Shown one piece after another: positions 1 through 7,710 of a stretch of DNA of 26,552 nucleotides. The notes beneath the pieces were generated by a model, which was not told the origin of the DNA, ran no database searches, and saw only the letters and a program-made list of their open reading frames with translations. Source of the DNA: DATARH01 sp050246595 (GTDB lineage Bacteria > Pseudomonadota > Alphaproteobacteria > ATCC43930 > CGMCC-115725); the NCBI GenBank assembly GCA_050246595.1, contig JBFWVT010000071.1, forward strand, positions 1 to 26,552, given 5' to 3'. Numbering within the stretch: the stretch's first letter is position 1; each line of letters starts with the position of its first letter. The translations under genes and the position numbers were made by a program.

Positions 1-252
1 CGTCCGCAAGGTCAGGTCCGGCTTTTCCGCGATCCGCGCCAGCAGCCAGTCGCGTTTGCCGGACAGACGGTGCGGCCGGCGCCCACCCATCGTCAGGGCC
101 GCTGCGCTCCCCGTCGTGCGGAAACGCCGTGACCACCTCACGACCGTGGCGACGCTCACGCTGAATAGCTTCGCGGTGGCGCGGCGCGAGCGACCGCCCG
201 CCACCGCGGCCACCACCCGGTCCCGCAAATCCTGTGAATAGGGTCTGGGCAT
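1..252 (-). CDS. IS630 family transposase, N-terminal part (runs off the window)
   Basis: The minus-strand reading frame begins MPRPYSQDLRDRVVAAVAGG and stays open for all 84 codons to the window edge. A helix-turn-helix follows around residues 28-47 (ATAKLFSVSVATVVRWSRRF), then a basic stretch with GGRRPH. This layout is characteristic of the DNA-binding N-terminus of IS630/Tc1-mariner transposases, which cut and paste into TA sites. The catalytic DDE domain would lie outside the window and cannot be checked. The start codon is shared with the right copy. About 95 bp of leader separates it from the IS end. Confidence 0.88.
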   Translation of the reverse strand, partial: MPRPYSQDLRDRVVAAVAGGRSRRATAKLFSVSVATVVRWSRRFRTTGSAAALTMGGRRPHRLSGKRDWLLARIAEKPDLTLRT

Positions 253-293
253 GCGCGATGGCCTCCGCCCCCCAGCCAGCATCTTGCGCAGAG

Positions 294-311
294 ATCCCCG
301 CGCCGGGGAAC
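294..311 (-). other. Type I-E CRISPR-repeat-like hairpin in the IS630 transposase leader (left copy)
   Basis: On the transposase-coding strand this reads GTTCCCCGGCGCGGGGAT. It folds as CCCCG/CGGGG around a GCG loop, and a flanking T-A pair extends the stem to six. The GTTCCCCG and CGGGGAT arms match the conserved arms of type I-E CRISPR repeats; only the loop is about three bases shorter. It lies about 42 bp upstream of the transposase start, in sense orientation, and the same sequence occurs in the right copy. It is a single unit, not an array. The resemblance is seen directly; any binding by Cas6e is inference. Confidence 0.45.
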
Positions 312-337
312 CCCTATCCCGTTTCAACCAGACCCGA

Positions 338-448
338 TCACACTCTAAATGGCCGCCGCCGCGAGAATGCCGTCAAGACTCGGCGACCGCGTTCAACATA
401 GGCTATTCCGTTCGGCGTCCCGGCGCGGATCAGCAGCGGCGTTATCAC
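338..448 (-). pseudogene. Truncated ORF translationally coupled to cas6e, cut by the IS; possible cas1 start
   Basis: A GTG at 448-446 overlaps the cas6e stop (GTGA, 4-nt overlap), the arrangement expected of the next gene in an operon. It encodes MITPLLIRAGTPNGIAYVER and continues GRRVLTAFSRRRPF before crossing the IS boundary, stopping seven bases inside the IS (36 codons). In type I-E operons cas1 usually follows cas6e with little or no gap. The I-A-Y-V-E-R-G-R stretch loosely resembles the first beta strand of Cas1 (hydrophobic, then E/Q-x-G-R/Q). Only about 33 native residues survive, so the cas1 assignment is a guess; truncation of a coupled ORF is better supported. Confidence 0.4.
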
Positions 449-1032
449 GCTGCCCGCACGGGATCGGCCGGCACCATGAGTTCCGGTAGCCACCACATGC
501 CGCACCCGAATGATTTGCCCGTGCTGGGACCGCCGTTGCACAGCAATTCGCGGTCTATCAGAGCGGCGTCATCGACGTAGATTTTGCCGACCGCATCGGC
601 GATCGGCAGCGTGAATCGGCGCGTCGTCAGAAGGCGCACATTCTCGACCCGGACATACCGGACAGAACCGCCGCGCGGCGCCGCGAACCGCGCGATTCGC
701 GTTTTCATCTCACCGGGGTCGGTAATCTCGACCACGCGCGGGACGCGGGCGCGCCGTGTGCCATCCGGCCGGCTGTCGCTCCCGTGGATATTGCGCACCC
801 GCTTGAACGTCAGCCGAAAATCGTAGGTCACGCCGCGCTCGGGAGAGACGCGGCGCGCATCCGGGGCTACGGGACGCAGAGACGAGCCGACTGCGAGTCG
901 CTCGCGCGTCAGCAGCCGAAACACATAGGGGCGCGGATCGCCGCGCGTCACCTGCGGAAAATAGCTGTAAAGCATGACGTGGATCTGCTCGAATGGCACA
1001 TCCGGTCCGAACCCGACAGTTGCCAACCACAT
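445..1032 (-). CDS. cas6e: Orphan Cas6e/CasE-like CRISPR RNA endonuclease
   Basis: This 195-residue protein fits the Cas6e (Cse3/CasE) family, which binds the stem-loop of type I-E CRISPR repeats and cleaves crRNA precursors. The N-terminus has the Q-I-H-x-x-L-Y-x-x-F-P pattern (His18, Phe25-Pro26), matching the L-H-x-x-L-x-x-L-F-P motif of E. coli CasE with its catalytic His20. The middle has F-R-L (72-74) and R-R-A-R-V-P (93-98). The C-terminus carries the glycine-rich motif GGPSTGKSFGCGM (167-179), equivalent to G-I-G-x-A-K-x-x-G-C-G-L. ATG 1032 is chosen because GGGAG lies seven bases upstream; a GTG at 1083 would add 17 residues. The addA stop is 104 bp upstream, and no cas5, cas7, cas8e, cas11 or cas3 is present. 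The frame is intact and the histidine retained, so it may be functional. Confidence 0.72.
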   Translation of the reverse strand: MWLATVGFGPDVPFEQIHVMLYSYFPQVTRGDPRPYVFRLLTRERLAVGSSLRPVAPDARRVSPERGVTYDFRLTFKRVRNIHGSDSRPDGTRRARVPRVVEITDPGEMKTRIARFAAPRGGSVRYVRVENVRLLTTRRFTLPIADAVGKIYVDDAALIDRELLCNGGPSTGKSFGCGMWWLPELMVPADPVRAA

Positions 1033-1039
1033 CACACCG

Positions 1040-1059
1040 CTCCCAATAACGCTGTTATT
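1040..1059 (-). promoter_or_regulatory. Ribosome binding site and AATAAC-GCT-GTTATT dyad upstream of cas6e
   Basis: GGGAG (1044-1040, minus strand) sits seven bases before the ATG at 1032 and decides that start. Directly upstream, 1045-1059 is a perfect 6-bp dyad, AATAAC/GTTATT, with a 3-bp spacer. It is AT-rich within a GC-rich region. It could be an operator or a small RNA hairpin; nothing in the sequence identifies a binding partner. Confidence 0.35.
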
Positions 1060-1136
1060 TCTGGCCGACGCGCCATAAGCCACTCATGGAGAGCAGGATT
1101 TATGGGTCGGATGATCCCTTTCGATCCGATTCTGCT

Positions 1137-4100
1137 CTATACAAGCGGCGAGTTGCGGTCGAGCAGCGCCGGGCTGATCGGCATAAAGCGCGGCCCGTCG
1201 GTCCATAACAGCGCGCACTCGATCGGGCGGTCGCGGTAGATGCGGGCGAGCGCGGCACGGTACATCGCAAGCTGGTGCAGATAGAGGGTCGGAACCTCGT
1301 CTTCCCGCTCCGGGACCGGCCGCATGGTTTTGAAATCGACGACCAGCACCCGCTCTCGGGTCGCGATGACGCGATCGATCTGCCCCGACAGCGCATGGGA
1401 CGTGCCGGGCACCTCGCCGGGGATCAACCCGACGACCGGAACCTCGGCCTGCGATTGCGGCCCCCATAATTCGGTAAGCCGAGGATCGGTCAGTACGGCC
1501 ATCGTCTCGGCGCGGATCTCGTCCCGCTCCTCTTGCGTCAGCCCGTGCACCGGCAAGGCGAGAAACGCCTGGGCGGCCGCCTCCCGCTCCGTTTCCGGCA
1601 GCTCGGGCAGGCTCTGCAACAGCCGATGCACGAGCAGGCCGCGCTTGAAGCGGTCGCGGCCGTCCACCGCGAGCGGCGACAGGGTCGCCGGCTCGGGACC
1701 GCTCGGTCGTGACGGCGCCAGCGGCTTGGGTGGGCGCGGCTCGGGCGGCGGCGGCGCCGATACCCAGGCGGGCAGCGTTCCGGAGACGCGCATTCCGGCG
1801 ACCCGCTCGTCGCGGCGCGGCGGTGCGGTCTGAGAACTGCTGAGCCGCAGCGCCTCGCCGGCCCAGCCGTGACGCTCGCCGATCAGCGGCCGGGTATCGA
1901 ACGGGACCGGCTCGGCCAGCCCGCTCCAGCCCGACTGGCACAGCGCATGCCAGCACGGCGCCTCGCGCGTCGGCCGCTGGTTCTGCCAGCCGCAGACATA
2001 GAGGCGGTGCTGCGCGCGGGTCAGCGCGACATAGAGGAGGCGCCGGTACTCCTGCAATTCGCGGAGGCGCAGTGCGTCGCGCTGCCGCGCATAGGCCGGA
2101 GCGGCCATTCTGCCGCGCGGACACCACAGCGGCAGCCCGTCGCCATCGGTCCACAACACCCCGTTATGCCGGTCCGGCAACTGCACGGTGTCGGGCAGAA
2201 ACACGACCGGGGCCTCCAATCCTTTGGCGCCGTGCACGGTCAGGATGCGCAGTTCGTCGCGCTGGCGCTCGCCGAAATCGCGCTTGACCTCGATGTCCCC
2301 GGCCGTAATCCAGCGCAGAAATCCCTGCAATGAGGGTACGTGCTCGCGCTCGTAGACCAGCGCCAGCGCGAGAAACTCCTCGACCGGATCGGCGGCTTCC
2401 GCCCCGAGCCGTTCGAGGATCGCGCGCCGCCCGTTGTTGGTCCCGGGGTCGGTCCCGAGGATTTCGGCGTAGAGCTCGAAGGGCGGGACGAAATCGGCGC
2501 GGGCAAGCAGCGCCCGGAGACGCTCGTAGGCCTCCCGCATCCTCGGCTGCTGGCGGGCAAGGCGGCGCAGCCGGGTCCACAGCCGGTCGTTGCCGCGATC
2601 ATAGGCGAGCACGAACAGCTCGTCCTCCGAAAAGCCGAACAATGGCCCTTTCAGCACCGTCGCCAGGGTCAAATCGTCTTCCGGCAGCAGCAGAAAGCGG
2701 CCGAGCGCGATTAGGTCCTGCACGGCGAGTTCGTCGGCAAGCGCCAGGCGGTCGGCGCCGGCGACCGGTACGCCGCGTTGCTTCAGCGCCCGCAACAGAT
2801 CGCCGACAAAGGCATTGCGCCGGCGCACCAGCACGATCACGTCGCCGGCCTGCAACGGGCGTCCGCGCGGTTCCAGCCGTTCGCCGCCGTCGAGCCAGGA
2901 GGCGATCGTCGCCGCGATCGCGCGCGCCAGCCGGGTGCGCGGTTCGAGCGTGCGGCGCGGACCGGCGCTGTCGCCGCGCTCCCCGGCGGCATCGGCATCG
3001 GCGTCGGCCGGCACCGGCGGCCACAGCTCGACCAGCCCGGCCTGTCCGGGATGGGCCGCCACATGGCGGATCGGAGCGCCGTCGAGCGCCACCCCGTCGG
3101 CCGCCTCGATCTGCCGGAATACCGCATCGACCGCGTTCAGCAGCGGTTCGGCGGCACGAAATGAGATGTCGAGCGGCACCTCGACCCAGCGCTGCTTGGC
3201 CGCGATCACGCGCGTCTCAAAATGCCGCCGCATCTCGACAAAGGCGCGCGGGTCGGCGCGCTGAAAACTGTATATCGACTGCTTCGGATCGCCGACCGCG
3301 AAGACCGTGCGAGCGTAATCGTGGCCGCCGTCGCCGGCGAAAAACTCGGCGGCGAGCGCCGCGACGATCTCCCACTGCTCGGGGTTGGTGTCCTGCGCCT
3401 CGTCGATCAGGATGTGGTCGAGCCCGCCGTCGAGCTTGAACAGAACCCACGGCGCGATCCCCGGCCGGCGCAGCAGATCGAGCGCCTTCAGCACGAGATC
3501 GTCGTAATCGAGCAGACCGAGCAGCCGCTTGCGCCTGTTATAGGCGGCCAGCACCGCGTCGGCGATCCGCGCCAGCGCCAGCGTCGTCTCGACCAGACCA
3601 TGACCGGCGCGGTCGGCAACAAAGCGCAGCACCCGAGCGGCTTCCTCCTGCAAGACCGCCTCCGGGTCGCAAGCGGCCTTGGCCGCCTCTTTTGTGATCA
3701 GGCGCTTTCGGATTTCCCCCTTGTCGGTCAGAAAGGCGGCCAGGTAGTCTTCGATCATCGCGGCGCGCGCCGCCGGTTCTCCGCACCAGCGGGCCAGGAC
3801 GACGCCGCGCGGGTGATCGCTGTTCTTTCCCTCGGCGAGCGCTGCCGCGGCCGCGCGCAGCCCCACCTCGTCGCACGCGCCATCGGCGCAGAACGCCGCG
3901 ACCAGCCCGTCGCCGGTGGTCTCGGGCGCGATCGAAAAGGCGGCGCAGAGCCGCCGGCGCAGCGCGGTTTCGCCTCCGGCCAGCGCGAGGCGCAGTTTGC
4001 CGCGCTCCGCGGCGATCTCGGCCATCAGTCCGGTGAAACGCTCCTCTGCGGCGTGGCGGGCAACGATCGCCAGCGCCTCGGCTAGTTCGGCCGTTTTCTC

Positions 4101-4613
4101 GTGCCCGGCACGCGCCGCGTTGACGACGGTTTCGGCCGCCTCGGCGAGCGCCTCGCCGGCGCCGCGTTCGTCAAGCACCGTGAATTCCGGCGGCACGCCG
4201 GCTTCAAGCGGAAAGCGGCTCAGCAGCGACTGGCAGAAGGCGTGGATCGTCAGGATCTTGGCGCCGCCGGGAACATCGAGGACGCGGGCGAACAATTGAC
4301 GGGCCAGCGCGATGTCGTATTCGTCGGGATTGCGGCCGGTCAGCTCGACCAGCTCCTGCGCCAGCGCGCCGGGCGGCATCGTCGTCCATTTGGCCAGCCG
4401 GTCGTTGACCCGGTTCGCCATCTCGGCGGCGGCGGCGCGGGTAAACGTCAGGCACAGAATATGCGCCGGATCGGTGCCGCCGAGCATCAGCGCGAGCAGC
4501 CGATCGGTCAGCACCTTTGTCTTGCCGGTGCCGGCCGAGGCGGCCACCCATACCGATTCGTCCGGGCGCAGCGCGCGGCGCTGCGCTGCGCGGGCCGCCT
4601 CGACTCCGTTCAT
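1137..4613 (-). CDS. addA: Double-strand break repair helicase-nuclease AddA
   Basis: This is the UvrD/RecB-type helicase plus nuclease subunit of AddAB, which resects double-strand breaks for RecA loading and plays the RecBCD role in alphaproteobacteria. The 1158 residues are normal for the family. Visible motifs: Walker A ASAGTGKT (25-32), motif II IDEAQD (about 400-406), motif III GDPKQSIYSFQRADP (about 440-454), motif V TVHGAKGLEAPVVFLPD (about 790-806), motif VI LLYVALTRAQHRLY (about 856-870). The C-terminal RecB-type nuclease has G-Q-I-D and V-V-D-F-K-T (about 1074-1093) followed by Q-L-A-M-Y. The start ATG overlaps the addB stop as ATGA, so translation is coupled. The frame is open upstream, but that stretch is addB read in another frame. 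Confidence 0.95.
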   Translation of the reverse strand: MNGVEAARAAQRRALRPDESVWVAASAGTGKTKVLTDRLLALMLGGTDPAHILCLTFTRAAAAEMANRVNDRLAKWTTMPPGALAQELVELTGRNPDEYDIALARQLFARVLDVPGGAKILTIHAFCQSLLSRFPLEAGVPPEFTVLDERGAGEALAEAAETVVNAARAGHEKTAELAEALAIVARHAAEERFTGLMAEIAAERGKLRLALAGGETALRRRLCAAFSIAPETTGDGLVAAFCADGACDEVGLRAAAAALAEGKNSDHPRGVVLARWCGEPAARAAMIEDYLAAFLTDKGEIRKRLITKEAAKAACDPEAVLQEEAARVLRFVADRAGHGLVETTLALARIADAVLAAYNRRKRLLGLLDYDDLVLKALDLLRRPGIAPWVLFKLDGGLDHILIDEAQDTNPEQWEIVAALAAEFFAGDGGHDYARTVFAVGDPKQSIYSFQRADPRAFVEMRRHFETRVIAAKQRWVEVPLDISFRAAEPLLNAVDAVFRQIEAADGVALDGAPIRHVAAHPGQAGLVELWPPVPADADADAAGERGDSAGPRRTLEPRTRLARAIAATIASWLDGGERLEPRGRPLQAGDVIVLVRRRNAFVGDLLRALKQRGVPVAGADRLALADELAVQDLIALGRFLLLPEDDLTLATVLKGPLFGFSEDELFVLAYDRGNDRLWTRLRRLARQQPRMREAYERLRALLARADFVPPFELYAEILGTDPGTNNGRRAILERLGAEAADPVEEFLALALVYEREHVPSLQGFLRWITAGDIEVKRDFGERQRDELRILTVHGAKGLEAPVVFLPDTVQLPDRHNGVLWTDGDGLPLWCPRGRMAAPAYARQRDALRLRELQEYRRLLYVALTRAQHRLYVCGWQNQRPTREAPCWHALCQSGWSGLAEPVPFDTRPLIGERHGWAGEALRLSSSQTAPPRRDERVAGMRVSGTLPAWVSAPPPPEPRPPKPLAPSRPSGPEPATLSPLAVDGRDRFKRGLLVHRLLQSLPELPETEREAAAQAFLALPVHGLTQEERDEIRAETMAVLTDPRLTELWGPQSQAEVPVVGLIPGEVPGTSHALSGQIDRVIATRERVLVVDFKTMRPVPEREDEVPTLYLHQLAMYRAALARIYRDRPIECALLWTDGPRFMPISPALLDRNSPLV

Positions 4614-7600
4614 GCGACGCTCCCGGTCCCCGTCTCCGCCGCGGCCTCGCCGAGCCGTTCGAGGTGGGCGTAGTCGGAATAGCGCGGCGCCAGGCGCGGG
4701 TCCGGCACCGGGGTATAGGGCGTGCGCGGGTCGTCGAAACGGTCGATCAGCGCCCGGACTTGTTCGAGCGCCAGATCGATCAGTCCCAGCGGGCTGTCGG
4801 CGGCGATCGGGAAGCAGGAGGCGGGCGGATCGCCGCCCGACAGCCGCCAGTATTCGAGCGCCGCCGGCACCCCGCTCAGCCCGCCGAAACTGCCGTCGCG
4901 GGCGATCGCGCCTTCGAGCGGCAATTGCACCGCGACCGCTTCCTCGATCTCCCGCTTTGATGGCAGGGCGCCCGTCTTGTAGTCGATCACGACCAGCTCG
5001 CCGCTGCGCAGCCGGTCGATCCGGTCGGCCCTGGCCGTGATCGTGAACGGCCCGGCGCGGGCCGGTATCCGCAGGCTCCCGTCGCACTCGGCCACCCGTT
5101 CGACGACCTCGGCGCGGCGCGCGCGCTCCTTGGCCACGAACCAGCACGCGATGCGCGTGAAGCGCGGCCACCAGAAGGCCCAGACGCCGGGCCGCGACAG
5201 CATCGCGCTAAAGCAGTCCCGGCCGATTTCGAGCAATTCCTCCTCGGGGAAGAGCGGCAGGATCGAGGGGTGGCGCGTAACGAACTTGTGCAGCGCCTCG
5301 TGTATCTTGATCCCGAGATCGGCGCGTCCGGGGTCTTGGTCGAGTTCGTCGAGCGCCTTCAGGCGCAGGATGTGGCGGGCATAGATCGCATAGGGATCGC
5401 GGATCCAGGTCTCGATCTGCGTCACCGACAATCGGCGCGGGCGAGCGGCCAGCGGCGGGCGCGGCTCCGGCGGCGGCGCCGGGCGGCGCTGCGCCGGTTG
5501 GTCGCGCAGAATTGCGGCGGCGGCGATGTCGGGTTCGGGTCCGAGCGCGCCGGCGAGGCCGACCGCGCGCAGCACCGTATCGAGGCGCAACAGCCAGCGC
5601 GACGGCACGGTCGGCACCCCCTCGCGCCGTGCCGCGCGGGTCAGCGCGACAAAGCGCGCCCCGAGCCCCTGCGCGAAATCATGCGCCGCGATGCCGATCG
5701 CGCGCTCGGGCAGCGCGATGCCGAACTCCCGGCGCATCTGCCGCGACATCCACGGGTCATAAGCCGCCGGACCGGGCCAAGTGCCTTCGTTGAGGCCACC
5801 GAGCACGAGCAGGTCGGCCTGTTGCAGCCGCGCCTCCATGAGGCCCCAGATCGCCAGGCGCGGATGCCGCCCGTACACCGGACGCACCACCGTGCCGGCA
5901 GCAAGCGCCTCGAACAGCGCCGGGTAATGCCGCCCCGGCAGCGCCGGAAAATCGGCAGCGGCGTCGATCAGCTCGTGACAGAACCGCGCCGTCGCCTCGC
6001 CGGCCGCATCGCGCCACAATCGCGCGGTCCCGGTCTCCTTGTCGGTTGCGGCGAGACGCTCGGCCGCCTCGACATGCGCCGAGGCCAGTTCGGCGAGCGG
6101 GGCCGTCTCGGCTTCCATCAACCCGACAAGGGTTCCGAGGCAGGTTTCAAGGCGATCGATAAAGCGCCGCAGATGGTGCGGGTCCTTGCCGGCCAGCGCC
6201 GCTCTCAGACCGGCGAAGCCGGGGGCCGGGCGCGGCCCGCGGATCGCCGCTTCGAGACGCCGGGCGCGCTCGCGGAACGCCTCGGGCGCCAGTCCGCCGG
6301 CGGCAAGCGGATGCTTCAGCGCGGCCAGCAGCGGCACCGGGGCGAGTGCGTTTGCCGCCATATCGAGCACGAGGCGCAGAAACACGCCGGGCGGGGTGCG
6401 GGCGAGCGGCACGCCGGCCGAATCGTCGATCTCGATATCCCAGCGGCGCAACTCGGCGGCGACGCGGCGCGCCAGCTCGCGGTCGGGCGTGACCAGCGCC
6501 GCCGTCATGCCCGAGGTTTCGAGCGCCCGCCGCATCAGCAGTGCGATCGTCACCCCCTCGTCCTGCGGGCTGGCGCAGTCGTAGCGTGATAACCCGACGA
6601 GCGCATCGTCGCGTTCCGCCGCGAGATCGCGCCACGAATCGGTCAAGACGGCCGGGCGCAGCGCCTGCGCGACGAGATGCAGCCGGCGTTTCCGGGCATC
6701 AGCCCCCACCCCTCCTTCCTCCGCCTGCGGAGGAAGGTTTCCGAGCGCTCGCGGTAGCAGGTTCGCCGCAATTCCCTTCCCCGCAAGCGGGGGAGGGATA
6801 GGGTGGGGGCGAGCCGCCGCGGGGTGCGGCGACGGCCAGTCGGACACCTCGTCCGGCGCGAGTTCCAGGTCGCGCAGCAGCAAGGCCATCTGGTGCTGCG
6901 GGTGGCTCGGCTCCGCTTCGATCAACTCCCATTCCTCGGGACCGGCGCTGCGGTCGAGACCGGGGAGGATCACGGCGCCCCGGTCGAGCCAGGCGACCGC
7001 GGACAGCAGATCCGACAGCGCCGGCATGCCGCCCATCAGCCCGGCCGCGATGACCGGAGCGCGCGGCGGAGTCTCGCGCCACAGTCGGGCCTGGCGCCGC
7101 AACAGAAGGTTGCGCCGGTCGGCCGGATCGATCGCGCCTTCCGCCGCGAGGATCGGCGGCCACAGACGCGGCAGCATTTCGAGAAAATCGAGCACGAGCT
7201 GCCAATGCTCGGCGTATTCCGCCGGTGCCAGCTCGGGCAGCCGGTCGAAACTCGTCTCCTCGCTCGCCGCCATGTCGAGCAGCCGGGCCAGCGCGGCGGC
7301 CAGCGCGGCAGCCTGGCCGGGCAGCAGCGCGGTGTCGTCCTTGGCGGCGCTCCAGCTGAGCACGAGCCGGGTCAGCAGCAGCCGCCGCCGCAATTCCGGG
7401 ATCGCGGGCGGGATCGCCAGCGTCGCCTCGTCCGCGCCGCCGATACCGATCTCCCCGATACCGATCTCGTCCTCGTCGAGATCGCCGATCGGGCGCAGCC
7501 GCGGCAGCAGCAGCGGCGCAGCATCGTCCTCTCCCGTCGTGAGCCGCAGAAACGCCTCGCGCAGCGAGCGCGCGGCGCGCCGCGTCGGCAGCAGCACGGT

Positions 7601-7708
7601 CATGCGTGGCAGCAGCAGCGGATCGTCCCCGGCGAGCGCCACCAGCCCCCGCGCCAGCGTTTCGAGAAACGGCCGGTCTGGCGCGATCGTATAGACGTTC
7701 GGACCCAT
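4610..7708 (-). CDS. addB: Double-strand break repair protein AddB (alphaproteobacterial type)
   Basis: AddB is the partner subunit of AddA, with an inactive helicase fold and a C-terminal PD-(D/E)XK nuclease. The 1032-residue protein starts MGPNVYTIAPDRPFLETLAR, typical of this type. It contains T-R-R-A-A-R-S-L-R near residue 43, LGGLNEGTWPG (about 635-645), S-V-T-Q-I-E-T-W-I-R-D-P (about 758-769) and the nuclease core A-R-A-D-R-I-D ... V-V-I-D-Y-K-T-G (about 889-910). Residues about 300-335 are low-complexity, proline- and glycine-rich, encoded by a palindromic repeat read in frame (6703-6809), and look like an insertion. The start lies next to the GxxExxY cassette repeat, so the original leader has probably been displaced. 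Confidence 0.95.
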   Translation of the reverse strand: MGPNVYTIAPDRPFLETLARGLVALAGDDPLLLPRMTVLLPTRRAARSLREAFLRLTTGEDDAAPLLLPRLRPIGDLDEDEIGIGEIGIGGADEATLAIPPAIPELRRRLLLTRLVLSWSAAKDDTALLPGQAAALAAALARLLDMAASEETSFDRLPELAPAEYAEHWQLVLDFLEMLPRLWPPILAAEGAIDPADRRNLLLRRQARLWRETPPRAPVIAAGLMGGMPALSDLLSAVAWLDRGAVILPGLDRSAGPEEWELIEAEPSHPQHQMALLLRDLELAPDEVSDWPSPHPAAARPHPIPPPLAGKGIAANLLPRALGNLPPQAEEGGVGADARKRRLHLVAQALRPAVLTDSWRDLAAERDDALVGLSRYDCASPQDEGVTIALLMRRALETSGMTAALVTPDRELARRVAAELRRWDIEIDDSAGVPLARTPPGVFLRLVLDMAANALAPVPLLAALKHPLAAGGLAPEAFRERARRLEAAIRGPRPAPGFAGLRAALAGKDPHHLRRFIDRLETCLGTLVGLMEAETAPLAELASAHVEAAERLAATDKETGTARLWRDAAGEATARFCHELIDAAADFPALPGRHYPALFEALAAGTVVRPVYGRHPRLAIWGLMEARLQQADLLVLGGLNEGTWPGPAAYDPWMSRQMRREFGIALPERAIGIAAHDFAQGLGARFVALTRAARREGVPTVPSRWLLRLDTVLRAVGLAGALGPEPDIAAAAILRDQPAQRRPAPPPEPRPPLAARPRRLSVTQIETWIRDPYAIYARHILRLKALDELDQDPGRADLGIKIHEALHKFVTRHPSILPLFPEEELLEIGRDCFSAMLSRPGVWAFWWPRFTRIACWFVAKERARRAEVVERVAECDGSLRIPARAGPFTITARADRIDRLRSGELVVIDYKTGALPSKREIEEAVAVQLPLEGAIARDGSFGGLSGVPAALEYWRLSGGDPPASCFPIAADSPLGLIDLALEQVRALIDRFDDPRTPYTPVPDPRLAPRYSDYAHLERLGEAAAETGTGSVA
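6703..6809. repeat. Palindromic REP-like element inserted in frame within addB
   Basis: The outer ends are CCCCCACCC and GGGTGGGGG. Inside are two hairpins, CCTTCCTCCGCCTGCGGAGG and CCTTCCCCGCAAGCGGGGGA, which resemble the CCCTCCCC...GGGGAGGG intergenic repeats common in alphaproteobacteria. It is translated without stop or frameshift and adds about 36 residues to AddB. This is comparable in principle to the in-frame palindromic elements described in Rickettsia. Confidence 0.7.
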
Positions 7709-7710
7709 GG

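Larger units (their letters stand above)
1..345 (-). mobile_element. IS630-type insertion sequence, left copy, 5' end only
   Basis: The element end abuts a TA dinucleotide at 346-347, the typical IS630/Tc1 target. Read on the minus strand, it starts GAGTGTGATCGGGTCTGGTT, continues through a GC-rich hairpin and reaches the transposase start codon at 252. The outer 123 bp (223-345) match the right-hand copy (26430-26552) at all but three positions, so this is the same element in opposite orientation. The other end lies beyond the window, so length and second terminal repeat are unknown. It is inserted 99 bp downstream of the Cas6e-like gene and truncates a small coupled ORF. Confidence 0.9.

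Noticed and set aside
223..345. A CRISPR array at the left edge
   Set aside because: Only one repeat-like unit is present per IS copy, inside the transposase leader, with no regularly spaced direct repeats anywhere in the window.
1084..2154. A 356-codon minus-strand frame over the 3' part of addA
   Set aside because: It is in another frame of the AddA nuclease region, arginine- and alanine-rich with no motif, while the addA frame carries the nuclease signature.
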